Assembly: GCA_903861445.1 (NCBI GenBank)
Contig: CAIOUK010000217.1
Span: forward strand, 1 to 21,000
DNA length: 21,000 nt
DNA from: an uncultured Verrucomicrobia subdivision 3 bacterium
GTDB lineage: Bacteria > Verrucomicrobiota > Verrucomicrobiia > Limisphaerales > UBA11358
Direction: 5' to 3'
Part shown: in pieces, positions 1 to 7,529 of the stretch
Layout: the number at the start of each line of letters is the position of its first letter
Numbering within the stretch: position 1 is the stretch's first letter
Translations under genes and position numbers: made by a program
The notes under the pieces: model-generated
The model's database searches: none
What the model was told of the DNA's origin: nothing
Seen by the model: the letters and a program-made list of their open reading frames with translations, nothing else

Positions 1-811
1 CATGTTGCCAGATGCCGATGTTGCGATCACGCACGGCGGCGATCCAGTCCCAGCCGACAGCAGAATATTGGGTCACATCGCGCAAAATTTCGCCATCACC
101 GCTATTCGGACCGAAATCGCCCTTGAGGCATTTGAGCTGTTCTTCCACCGGATCGCCCGGGTGATCGAGCGGATGGATGGCGATGGCGAGCACGTTGGCC
201 GTGCCCGGCTTCGCCGCACCGGTAATGTCGAGCTTGAAGCGCTTGAACATCCCGACGGTGTTGGTAGCCATGGCGATCTGCTTACCATTGAGCCAGACGT
301 CAGCGCGGTAATTAATGCCGTCAAGGTTGAGCCAAACGATTTTGCCTGCGTAATCCACCGGGACGGTAAATGTTTTTCGGAACCAATAGGGTTTACTCCA
401 CGGATTGGCCTTGTCCGGCAGGTGACTGAATTTTTCCAGATTGTAGCGCCGGTTGAACGCATCGCTGGCGTCCGGAATTTTCAGGTTGTTCAGGCCGATG
501 TAGGGATCGGGATAAACTCCGTGCCGCACCAACACCGCGAGCGCCGTGGTCGGCACGGTGGTGGAATACCAATGGTCGAGGTTGAATTTAGGACTGGAAA
601 TTTGTGCGCCGTCCATGCCGACGATGGCCGACTCGCGCATTTCCCAACCGTCGTGCAGCAGCACGGCTCCGGCCGGAAGTTTTGAGAGCGGTTCAGCGTC
701 CACGCTGGGGAAGGAAATTTCCGTTGACGCAGGCAACGATCCGGCGAGGCAGCACCAGACGGCAACTAACATTACGCGGGCGATTTTTTCAGACAGAAGC
801 GTTTTTTTCAT
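1..811 (-). CDS. Glycoside hydrolase family 2 protein, N-terminal 270 residues (runs off left edge)
   Basis: Reverse-strand frame open from an ATG at 811 to the window edge, so the C-terminal part with the catalytic barrel is not visible. Residues 1-31 look like a signal peptide (MKKTLL start, hydrophobic core, cleavage near LPAST). The mature part starts with a GH2 sugar-binding domain: FNLDHWYSTTVPTT near 68-81, then YPDPYIGLNN, PYWFRKTF, the block LDGINYRADVWLNG, and RDRNIGIW at the end. The PDPYIGLN and LDGINYRADVWLNG blocks resemble exo-beta-glucosaminidase and beta-mannosidase-like GH2 enzymes more than LacZ. It is expected to act in the periplasm or outside the cell, removing sugars from a polysaccharide. 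The gene starts 22 bases after the SGNH remnant ends and closes the minus-strand sugar locus. Exact substrate is unknown. No strong ribosome-binding site is visible. Confidence 0.88.
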   Translation of the reverse strand, partial: MKKTLLSEKIARVMLVAVWCCLAGSLPASTEISFPSVDAEPLSKLPAGAVLLHDGWEMRESAIVGMDGAQISSPKFNLDHWYSTTVPTTALAVLVRHGVYPDPYIGLNNLKIPDASDAFNRRYNLEKFSHLPDKANPWSKPYWFRKTFTVPVDYAGKIVWLNLDGINYRADVWLNGKQIAMATNTVGMFKRFKLDITGAAKPGTANVLAIAIHPLDHPGDPVEEQLKCLKGDFGPNSGDGEILRDVTQYSAVGWDWIAAVRDRNIGIWQH

Positions 812-833
812 GAGATCATTTCATAGTTTTGTT

Positions 834-1263
834 TCAGCGCTTGGGTAAAGGTTCAGTCACGAGCGTGTCTGGCTCAACTTTGATTCCTAGAGCTTGAAAA
901 ATTGCGGGCGTAATCACTTGGAGGCAGCCCTCCGGCCCGGGGTGAATGCCATCGGGCGCGTATTTTTAAAATCGGTTTCCAGTTCAGATATTGGTCGATG
1001 AGAAACAGCTTCCGTTCTTTCGCCACCTCGCGATACAACTGGTAAAAGTCCTCAATCTTAGGCCGCTGCTTGAGATGTTCGTTGATAGGTGGGTTCATAG
1101 TCATCAAAATGACTTCAGTATCGGCCTTGGCGGCTAAGATTTGGGCAATCATGTTGGTAAGGTTGCTCTGGGCTTTCGCCACTGAGATGTTGTATTTCAG
1201 GATGGCATTTTTCATCTCAAACTAAACAAATATGGATTCTCTGGCCTTCACGCCGCGCACAAA
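834..1263 (-). pseudogene. SGNH/GDSL hydrolase remnant, C-terminal half (stop codon and frameshift)
   Basis: The frame from about 1263 encodes the second half of an SGNH-type carbohydrate esterase. It reads ARESIFV, then a TAG at 1222-1224, then FEMKNAILKYNISVAKAQ, the strand VILMTMNPP, and FLIDQYLNW. The reading frame then shifts at a run of five A (minus strand, 963-967). With one A fewer the text continues ILKYAPDGIHPGPEGC and ALGIKVEPDT to a TGA at 834-836. DGIHP carries the Asp and His of block V. The block III region, usually EFxINDAF, reads stop-FEMKNAIL, so the oxyanion-hole Asn appears to be Lys. Blocks I and II are missing on this side. Three independent lesions make this a decayed gene rather than one sequencing error. 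A matching N-terminal piece lies at 4010-4138. It would have been an exported deacetylase-like partner of the GH2 enzyme. Confidence 0.8.
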
Positions 1264-1280
1264 ACTGACGAGTGTATTTA

Positions 1281-1308
1281 TAAAAATTGCCCGCCCTAAA
1301 GCCGGGCA
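1281..1308 (-). terminator. Rho-independent-type terminator after the DUF1080 gene
   Basis: On the minus strand the arms TGCCCG (1308-1303) and CGGGCA (1293-1288) enclose a 9-base loop and are followed by AATTTTTA. The hairpin begins 10 bases after the DUF1080 stop codon, so it probably ends that transcript before the esterase remnant and the GH2 gene. Confidence 0.6.
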
Positions 1309-1318
1309 GCAAATAAAG

Positions 1319-2056
1319 TTATTTGCCCGCTGCCGGCAGCGGGAGAATTTTGATGTTACGGAAGGCGACGGAACCGTGGTCGCCCTGCAACGCGATGTAG
1401 CCGCTGTCTGACTTGGCAAAATTGGGCATCCGGCTGAATTTGCTTTTAGCCACCCGCGCCTTGAAATCCTCGCTGCCGAGGACGTATTCAAAATATTTCA
1501 CGCCGTTGATTTCGTGGATGCATTTTTGCGGACTGATCACGAGCCGGACGTGATTCCATTGGCCGACCGGCTTGGTGGCATCAAGGATTTTCCCCGTCTT
1601 TTCATCCACCGGCGGTTGATACAATGCGTAAAGCCAGCCGCACCGGATTTTATCCACCGCCTTTTCGTTGTCCTCCAGTTGAAATTCCGGGCCGGTCGCC
1701 CAAACCGCGCCGCCGGCGTCCGTGACGTGATACATGATGCCGCTGTTGCCGGCTTCCGAGATGTTGTAGTCCAGTTGCAGTTCAAACCAGCCAAACTGGT
1801 TCGAAGTGACAATATCGCCGGCATTGTGCGGATCCACGCACACCAGCGTGCCGTCCTTGACCTGCCAGCCGGGCCGCACGCCGTCCTTCTTAAAATTATG
1901 CCAGCCGGAAAACGTCTTGCCGTCAAACAGCAATTGCCAGCCGCCGGCTTGTTCAGCTTTCGTCAGAGAATTGGTTTTCCTCGTGCAATCAGGATGGGTC
2001 GCGCAACCGGCGGACAGCAGGGCCAAGCCCAGAAGAACGGACAGTAATTGTTTCAT
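1319..2056 (-). CDS. DUF1080 (3-keto-disaccharide hydrolase-like) lipoprotein
   Basis: Encodes 245 residues. The ATG at 2056 is preferred over an in-frame ATG at 2086, because AGGA lies 8 bases before it and it places a proper lipoprotein signal at the N-terminus (MKQLL, hydrophobic core, lipobox LSAGC with Cys18). The mature protein is one concanavalin-type beta-sandwich of the DUF1080 family. Family marks are LLFDGKTFSGW (42-52), DGTLVC, NSGIMYH (104-110), GPEFQLEDN (122-130), QWNHVRL and a final VAFRNIKI strand. Members are secreted or lipid-anchored. Several cleave 3-keto-sugar glycosides made by partner dehydrogenases; this role is known for the family and not shown by the sequence. It lies 87 bases after the Gfo/Idh/MocA gene, a very common pairing in Verrucomicrobiota and Planctomycetota, so the two may act together on an oxidised sugar. 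Confidence 0.88.
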   Translation of the reverse strand: MKQLLSVLLGLALLSAGCATHPDCTRKTNSLTKAEQAGGWQLLFDGKTFSGWHNFKKDGVRPGWQVKDGTLVCVDPHNAGDIVTSNQFGWFELQLDYNISEAGNSGIMYHVTDAGGAVWATGPEFQLEDNEKAVDKIRCGWLYALYQPPVDEKTGKILDATKPVGQWNHVRLVISPQKCIHEINGVKYFEYVLGSEDFKARVAKSKFSRMPNFAKSDSGYIALQGDHGSVAFRNIKILPLPAAGK

Positions 2057-2143
2057 TAGACATTTCCTATTTGAGTTGAGGTTCATGGTTTAAATTAATT
2101 TTTGCTGGTCGTTTCTGTGATTTTGCTTTCATCGATTGGCGGT

Positions 2144-3559
2144 TCAAGCCAGTTGCCATGGCTCCCGGTAGGATCGTGACAGGAGTTGGCTAGCGCCGAG
2201 GTCGTCGAGGATGGTTTCGGTCACAACATCCCAGCGAATCTTTCGCCCAGTGAGCATCGAGATGAGTCCGAGATGTCCGGGAATCGCCGAGTGGTGCGCG
2301 GTTTGAACCGGCGTAATCGTAGGCTTGCGGGACTTCACACAGTCGAGGAAATTGCGCCAGTGGTTGGCGGATTCATATAGTTTCACTTTGCGGAGCTCTT
2401 CCGCCAGATTTTTGCCCTTTTTCCATTCGGGGTTGGAGGCGTCGAATTCGCCGCGATCCACCCATACCCAGCCATTAGTGCCGATCCATTTGACGCCATC
2501 AAGAATGTCCTTGTATCCGCCGGCGATGGTCATGGTGATGTCGCGCGGATATTTCAACTCAATCCGGTATTTGGTTGCGGTATTCCAAAGGGCATCAGCG
2601 GCTGGAAATTCACCGTGGCCTTCGATTTCCGACGGGCCGGAACGATCAAAGTCCAGCCCCCAGTGGGCGATGTCACAATGGTGGCCAATCCAGTCGAGCA
2701 ACTGACCGCCGCCGATGTTGTAATTCCAGCGCCAGTTCTTGTGGACACGCTGTTTGATGTAAGGTTCCATTTTCGCCGGCCCGATCCATGTTTCATAATC
2801 CAGTTCCGCCGGCGGCTCGGTGACGGCGATTTTCCAGGCCTCGGTGCCGGGCGTGACTTTGGAAAAGTCCGTGACGTTGAGTGGGGCAAGTTTTTGCAGC
2901 AATTCCGGCGCGGTCTTGGCGAAGTCATGATGGCCGTCAGGTAATCCGACTTCGACGCGGGTGACCCTGCCGATGAGGCCGTTGCGGACAATTTCTGCCG
3001 CCTTGTGGAAGGGCGCTTGCGAACGTTGCCAGGAGCCGGTCTGCCAGATGACGTCATTTTTTTCCACAGCCCGGACGATGGCCTGTTGTTCGGCAATGGT
3101 GCGGGCAAGCGGCTTTTCTCCAAAAATGTCTTTTTTGCGGCGGGCGGCTTCGGTGGCAATGAGCCCGTGCCAGTTGTCAGGCACTGCGATCATCACCGCA
3201 TCAATATCCTCGCGCGCGAGGAGTTCACGATAATCGTTATACGCCTTGCAATCCTTATTCTGGTATTGGTCGTTGATGGTCTGGACGGCATCCGCCAAAT
3301 GGTTTTTGTCCAAGTCGCACGCGGCCACGACCTGGCAATCAGTTTGGGCCAGAAAATTTCTGGTGTTGTCTGGTCCCTGCATACCCCAGCCGATGACACC
3401 CATCGTGATGCGGTTGGAGGCGGACGGTCGGCGGACTCCCGACCAAGAGGCACAGCCGGGCAAAACGGTGGGCAGCACGATGGCGGCGGCGGTGGTTTTG
3501 AGGAACTGCCGCCGGTTAGTCATTTGGTTTGAAGTTTTGGTATGTGATTTTTGGTTCAT
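2144..3559 (-). CDS. Tat-exported Gfo/Idh/MocA family oxidoreductase
   Basis: Encodes 471 residues from the ATG at 3559. A second ATG at 3523 (MTNRRQFLK) is equally possible, and neither has a clear ribosome-binding site. The N-terminus has the twin-arginine motif NRRQFLK, a hydrophobic stretch, and LPGC (Cys36), suggesting Tat export with lipidation. The Rossmann fold starts at MGVIGWGMQG (53-62), with Asp82 after the second strand (ACDLD) and the family motif GEKPLART (148-154). The C-terminal domain carries GGGQLLDWIGHHCDIAHWGL (20 residues from 283) with the usual Asp/His pair. The tail GRKIRWD...LSRSYREPW is typical of secreted planctomycete and verrucomicrobial members. Predicted to oxidise or reduce a sugar or cyclitol with a bound NAD(P) cofactor in the periplasm; the substrate cannot be read from sequence. 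It precedes the DUF1080 gene and lies just after the transposase fragment. Confidence 0.92.
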   Translation of the reverse strand: MNQKSHTKTSNQMTNRRQFLKTTAAAIVLPTVLPGCASWSGVRRPSASNRITMGVIGWGMQGPDNTRNFLAQTDCQVVAACDLDKNHLADAVQTINDQYQNKDCKAYNDYRELLAREDIDAVMIAVPDNWHGLIATEAARRKKDIFGEKPLARTIAEQQAIVRAVEKNDVIWQTGSWQRSQAPFHKAAEIVRNGLIGRVTRVEVGLPDGHHDFAKTAPELLQKLAPLNVTDFSKVTPGTEAWKIAVTEPPAELDYETWIGPAKMEPYIKQRVHKNWRWNYNIGGGQLLDWIGHHCDIAHWGLDFDRSGPSEIEGHGEFPAADALWNTATKYRIELKYPRDITMTIAGGYKDILDGVKWIGTNGWVWVDRGEFDASNPEWKKGKNLAEELRKVKLYESANHWRNFLDCVKSRKPTITPVQTAHHSAIPGHLGLISMLTGRKIRWDVVTETILDDLGASQLLSRSYREPWQLA

Positions 3560-3587
3560 GATTTTTACGGTTCACGGTTTGGTTTCT

Positions 3588-3923
3588 TCACGTTGCAGAG
3601 CCCATGCGCGGCAGACTTTTACTAAAAGACGATTTGCCGACATTGGTCTCTTCATAACCTGCCAACCGGCTGTAAAGAGACTGCCGCAACAGCGCCACCA
3701 TCGAATGTTGGGTGTTGTCATCCGTGCGCCAATCGTGCAGCAACTCGGCCGCCGGAGCAGTCAAGTTCAGCACCTCATCGAGCTTCCAATAAGCCAGCAA
3801 CGCGGCATCGGAGGTGACTTGGGAATCGTGAAATTCCAGCTTCCCGCGCCGGTCAAAAGCTACGCGGAGACTCTCTTTTTTGCCCGCACTCGCCAGATGC
3901 TCCGTTTTTCGTAGGTTTGACAT
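3588..3923 (-). pseudogene. Truncated IS1380-family transposase, N-terminal fragment
   Basis: From an ATG at 3923 the frame reads MSNLRKTEHLASAGKKE, FDRRGKLEFHDSQVTSDAALLAYWKLDEVL and HSMVALLRQSLYSRLAGYEETN. This is the N-terminal DNA-binding part of IS1380-family transposases: the TSDAGLLAYRELDE-like block, the HSLxxLLRQ block, then the GYEDxND block. After GYEETN (about 3642) the frame loses similarity. Shifting by one base gives NRLLVK, resembling the family's NDANRL, so a one-base insertion is likely before the sequence ends near 3590. The catalytic domain and the rest of the roughly 430-460-residue protein are absent. It cannot be an active element. Confidence 0.72.
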
Positions 3924-4009
3924 GAAGCAAAGCATTTGTTTATGAGGCTTTAGTATTTTCGCTAACTTCCACTTATGAAGTTTATTTGGAAAATCCGTGA
4001 TAAACACGG
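3588..4009 (-). mobile_element. IS1380-type insertion sequence remnant (left part only)
   Basis: Holds the transposase fragment plus about 86 bases of leader, and begins exactly where the SGNH N-terminal piece breaks off (after Ser codon 4010-4012). The first bases on the minus strand contain the small palindrome CCGTG-TTTAT-CACGG (about 3995-4009), a possible element end. I could not confirm the terminal repeat or a TTAA target duplication because the right end is gone. The Gfo/Idh/MocA gene begins about 30 bases beyond the transposase fragment. Confidence 0.5.
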
Positions 4010-4138
4010 GCTTGTGCCGTAGGCACCCACGACTTGTTGTTTGCCTGCGTCGAGGTTGTCGACGAGCCGGCTTTTATCTGCCGCCAACGAGCTGTTAACT
4101 ACCGCAAGGATGGCAATTACTGCTGCAATTATTTTCAT
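4010..4138 (-). pseudogene. SGNH/GDSL hydrolase remnant, N-terminal 43 residues
   Basis: The ATG at 4138 gives MKIIAAVIAILAVVNSSLAA, a clear signal peptide, followed by DKSRLVDNLDAGKQQVVGAYGTS. The last part matches the start of SGNH carbohydrate esterases, where a long-helix RLVxxLxAG segment leads into block I, YGTSLT, with the nucleophile Ser. Similarity stops exactly at that Ser, and the IS1380 remnant begins. The missing continuation fits the C-terminal remnant at 834-1263, with roughly 50-60 residues unaccounted for between the two. An original order of porter, esterase, GH2 enzyme is inferred. Not functional as it stands. Confidence 0.7.
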
Positions 4139-4185
4139 TTTAATTTTGTGATTGCGTGCATGGACAATGAACCGAGCATTCAAAA

Positions 4186-4389
4186 TCAATCCGGCCCATT
4201 CTGATAGCCGTATGACGCGGGAATGTTCGCGGTCGCATAGGAGGCTGGAAAATTGGCTGGCGGGTTGCCCAGTGCAGGGTCGAAATAGACTTTGATGAAC
4301 TGCGCGTGGCCAGGTGAGTTTTGTATTTCATATATGCAGTTATCACAATTGAAGTATTGGGCTAAAGAGTGTGTCCAGTCTTCTAGGAA
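4186..4389 (-). pseudogene. Possible C-terminal remnant of a pilin-like (H-X9-DG type) protein
   Basis: A frame open from about 4389 to a TGA at 4186-4188, overlapping the last bases of the porter gene and lacking a convincing start. The last 42 residues (GHAQFIKVYFDPALGNPP, then NFPASYATANIPASYGYQ) look like a real protein tail. They resemble the end of verrucomicrobial H-X9-DG prepilin-type proteins, where a DGHA motif is followed by a Pro/Tyr-rich tail; here DGHA is PGHA. The upstream part (FLEDWTHSLAQYFNCDN) is not recognised. Its presence between the porter and the esterase piece adds to the signs of rearrangement. Assignment is tentative. Confidence 0.35.
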
Positions 4390-5765
4390 TCAGGATAGTT
4401 TCGATGATAGCTTTGTTCAATTTCCTCCAGCGTTCGGCCTTTGGTTTCCGGCAACAGCAACAACACCAGTAAAAAAGTCACTGCTGAACACGCCGCGTAT
4501 ATCCAAAAAGTGGTGGTCGGGCCGATCAGCTTGAGCAAGGTTGGAAATGTCTGCGCGACGATCAGGCAGCCGGTCCAGATGCAGAACGTAGCGACGGACA
4601 TGGCGCGTCCGCGCAACTTGGCGGGAAAAATTTCCGAACAAACAATCCATGGCAACGGCCCCATCGCCATGGCGAACGCGGCGATGTAAAGAATGACGAA
4701 CCACAGCAGCGCGGGCGAATGCGGATTGCTGGAATAGATCAAGCCGACTGCGGTGAGCGCCACCACCTGCACCGCGTTACCAATCAGCAACAGCGGCTTG
4801 CGCCCGGCCAAATCCACCAAACCGATGGCGATGAAAGTGGCGATGAAATTAACCAGACCGATCCAGATCGAACTACTGAACGCGGCGTTAGTGTTGCCGG
4901 TCGCATTTTTAAAAATCTCCGTTGAGTAATACATGATGGCATTGATACCGCTGAGCTGCGATCCGAACATCAGCACCATCGCGATCAACAGCGGCAGCCG
5001 ATAGCGCCGCGAAAACAATTCGCCCAAAGAACCTTCCTCTTGCCGCAGCACTTGCTTCACCGCGGCGATTTCTTCATCGGCATAAGCGTCACCACCGATG
5101 CGTTGCAGCGTGGTGCGCGCCTCGCTTTCGCGATTCGCCTGGATGAGCCAGCGCGGACTCTCCGGAATAGGAATCAACAACCCCAAAAACACCAGCGCAG
5201 GAATCACCTCCGCCGCAAGCATCCAGCGCCAACCGTAGGTCGCGTTCCACGCGGCATCGTCAGGTCGCTGAATCCAACCATTGATGAACAGTGTGATGAA
5301 AATTCCCGACACAATTCCCAGCTGGAACAGCGAGCCCAGCCGGCCGCGCCACTTCGGCGGCGCGATTTCAGCAATGTAAACCGGGCAAATCATCGAAGAC
5401 ACGCCGATGGCGATGCCGCTCAAAATCCGTGCAGCGATGAACTGCACAAAAGTCTGGGGAATGGCCGAGAGTATGCCCGACAACGCGAAGAGCGCGGCGC
5501 AGAAGAACAAAACCCGCCGCCGGCCAAACCGGTCGCTGATGAAGCCCGCACCCATCGCGCCGGGGATGCAGCCGAGGATGGCCGAGGCCGTCGCCAAGCC
5601 GATCAAAAACGAATCGCGCTGCGGATCGAGGGCGAAATGCGTTTGCAGGAAGGAGTTTGCGCCGTTGATCACCGCCGTGTCGTAGCCAAACAAAAATCCG
5701 CCGATGGCCGTGACTGCCGTCGCGAACACAACGAAAAACATGGAGTTAGGGGAATTGGTTTTCAT
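4383..5765 (-). CDS. MFS sugar porter (XylE/GalP-like)
   Basis: Encodes 460 residues with about 12 membrane segments. The ATG at 5765 is chosen over an in-frame TTG at 5771; it lies 9 bases after the isomerase stop. Sugar-porter marks occur in order: GGFLFGYDTAVING (22-35), DRFGRRR (78-84), PVYIAEIAPPKWRGR (128-142), PESPRWL (201-207), QLSGINAIMYYS in helix 7, DLAGRKPLL between helices 8 and 9, and PETKGRTLEEIE (439-450). The QLSGINA helix favours a hexose or pentose taken up with protons in the inner membrane. With the kinase and mannose-6-phosphate isomerase genes directly upstream, mannose or a related hexose is the likely cargo (inference from context). Confidence 0.93.
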   Translation of the reverse strand: MKTNSPNSMFFVVFATAVTAIGGFLFGYDTAVINGANSFLQTHFALDPQRDSFLIGLATASAILGCIPGAMGAGFISDRFGRRRVLFFCAALFALSGILSAIPQTFVQFIAARILSGIAIGVSSMICPVYIAEIAPPKWRGRLGSLFQLGIVSGIFITLFINGWIQRPDDAAWNATYGWRWMLAAEVIPALVFLGLLIPIPESPRWLIQANRESEARTTLQRIGGDAYADEEIAAVKQVLRQEEGSLGELFSRRYRLPLLIAMVLMFGSQLSGINAIMYYSTEIFKNATGNTNAAFSSSIWIGLVNFIATFIAIGLVDLAGRKPLLLIGNAVQVVALTAVGLIYSSNPHSPALLWFVILYIAAFAMAMGPLPWIVCSEIFPAKLRGRAMSVATFCIWTGCLIVAQTFPTLLKLIGPTTTFWIYAACSAVTFLLVLLLLPETKGRTLEEIEQSYHRNYPDS

Positions 5766-5774
5766 AGTCAAATT

Positions 5775-7529
5775 TTAGGTTCGGACAAAAGCTTTGAGGG
5801 TGGCACATTCGCTGCCGGTCGCTTCACCGTGCGGACGGATCGTGTAAGCGCCGACGGCAGCGGGAATGATAAAAGTTTCCGCGTAGTGAACGATGAAGGG
5901 CTTGAAGGCACCGGTCGGACTTTCGACCACAGCTTCGCGGCCTTCGACAAGGTTGAGCACGTTAACCGTGCCGCCAGAGTGGTGTGCGACAGTTCCAGTG
6001 AACCAATGGCGACGGGTTTCGATGAATTCCAACCTGTGCAGTCCTGTGCGCTCCTCACGCCAGCCGTCGCCGCTGCCGAGTGGCTCAAAACGGTTCACCA
6101 GATTTTCTTTTGTCCAGTCGGTGTCGCGTTCCCACTGGATGTTCGCCAGGCCGTGTTCGAGATGAATCGGCCGCGGCTTGCCATCAAGCCCGAGCCGCCC
6201 CCAGTCCCACATTTTGAAAGTGAAGATGTAAGGCGTGGCGCTGATTTCAAGCACCATGGAGTTCGCGCCGCTGCAATGCACCGTGCCGGCGGGAATCAGA
6301 AAATGATCGTGCTTCTTCGCGGGAAAACTATTCGCGTATTTTTCCGCCGGAAAAGGCGCGCCGCCGGCTTGCGCGATTTCCAGATCGCGCCGCAACGCCG
6401 CCGGATCCACATTTTCGCGAAGGCCAAGATACACGTTCGCTCCGGCCGCTGCATCTAACATGTAGTAACTTTCGTCCTGCGTGTAAGCCATGCCGAATTT
6501 CTCCCGGATGTATTCCGTGAGCGGATGAACTTGAAACGACAAATTGCCGCCATTCATCGTGTCGAGAAAGTCGAAACGGATGGGAAACTCGGCGCCGAAG
6601 CGGGCGTGAACATTTTCACCAAGCAAGGCGACGGGCTGATAGAAAACCACATTGATGGACGGCAGTTCAATTTGAATGCCGCCGATATCGAGCAACAAAC
6701 TGTTTTCTTCGGGCACACAATCGAAGCACCACGCGTAGTTCTTCGGCTGCGGGTCGAGGTCGCAAACTTTCTTCATCCATTGTCCGCCCCATGGACCGGG
6801 ATCAAAAAACGGCACCACGCGGAACGGACGCCGGGTGGCTTCGCGCAGTCCCTCTCGAACCGCCTCTCCATCGGCCAGCCGCGGATCGCCGGGTCGGTTG
6901 GTATCCAGCACAAAGTCCCAGCGCTCCATCAGACTGCGCTTAAGCCGGTCGCAAACCCGCCAGTCGGTGAAGTAAGCACGCTTGTATTGGAGGCTCCATT
7001 TCAGTTTCCGATTCTCCACGCCGAGGTTGGAAATTTCGTCGCGCCGCATCCGTAATTGCGCTTCCCAACGGGCGAGATCCGCATAGACGAGCAGGTCGCC
7101 GGGATGAATCAGGCTGGCACCATTGCCGATGACAAAAACCAGACCGGTTAGAGCCTCATTAATTTGCTGGCGCAGCGCGGCGGATTTTTTCGGGTCGAGA
7201 AAATCTTCCATCCGCAATTCATTCATCCGGCCGAACACCGGATCGTCGCTGCCGTTGAAAGGAGCCACCAGCCGCTCAATTTCTTCCGGCGATAGAAATG
7301 CTTCCGCCGAGCGCAGGATGGAAGATTTAGGAAAATGTTTTTGTAAGGCCGTGACGATTTCCTCGATGAAAACACCTGTGTAGCACTCGACCGTCACGAT
7401 GGTGCGGGCAGATTTGCGCGCGGCGACGACCTCTTTCAGCCGAGCGCCCACCGCTTCCCAGCCTTGCACGCAACGGCCGCTGCCGAAGGGCACTTGGATG
7501 GCGGGAAATTTGTCGTAGTTAGGCTTCAT
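5775..7529 (-). CDS. Class I mannose-6-phosphate isomerase, long form with N-terminal extra domain
   Basis: Encodes 584 residues. The ATG at 7529 overlaps the ROK stop (ATGA) with AAGG just upstream; an ATG at 7562 is less likely. The second half is a cupin-type phosphomannose isomerase with all expected metal ligands: GGNLSFQVHP gives Gln333 and His335, QDESYYML gives Glu353, and HFLIPAGTVHCSGAN gives His418. FFDPGPWGGQWMKK (241-254) corresponds to the WGG region that opens type I enzymes. Residues 1-240 are an additional domain of mixed alpha/beta character (TIVTVECYTGVFIEEIV, VFVIGNGASLI, PGDLLVYADLARWE). It loosely recalls uridine-kinase-like folds but has no P-loop. The enzyme converts mannose-6-phosphate to fructose-6-phosphate in the cytoplasm, feeding glycolysis after the neighbouring kinase. 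The long form is known in Bacteroidota and Verrucomicrobiota. Confidence 0.9.
   Translation of the reverse strand: MKPNYDKFPAIQVPFGSGRCVQGWEAVGARLKEVVAARKSARTIVTVECYTGVFIEEIVTALQKHFPKSSILRSAEAFLSPEEIERLVAPFNGSDDPVFGRMNELRMEDFLDPKKSAALRQQINEALTGLVFVIGNGASLIHPGDLLVYADLARWEAQLRMRRDEISNLGVENRKLKWSLQYKRAYFTDWRVCDRLKRSLMERWDFVLDTNRPGDPRLADGEAVREGLREATRRPFRVVPFFDPGPWGGQWMKKVCDLDPQPKNYAWCFDCVPEENSLLLDIGGIQIELPSINVVFYQPVALLGENVHARFGAEFPIRFDFLDTMNGGNLSFQVHPLTEYIREKFGMAYTQDESYYMLDAAAGANVYLGLRENVDPAALRRDLEIAQAGGAPFPAEKYANSFPAKKHDHFLIPAGTVHCSGANSMVLEISATPYIFTFKMWDWGRLGLDGKPRPIHLEHGLANIQWERDTDWTKENLVNRFEPLGSGDGWREERTGLHRLEFIETRRHWFTGTVAHHSGGTVNVLNLVEGREAVVESPTGAFKPFIVHYAETFIIPAAVGAYTIRPHGEATGSECATLKAFVRT

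Noticed and set aside
5766..5771. TTG start for the sugar porter two codons upstream
   Set aside because: The ATG at 5765 is the better start and nothing favours the TTG.
5040..6458. Long plus-strand open frame of 472 codons
   Set aside because: It lies opposite the porter and isomerase genes, has an Arg/His/Asp-rich composition typical of antisense frames in GC-rich DNA, and shows no domain. The minus-strand proteins carry full family motifs.
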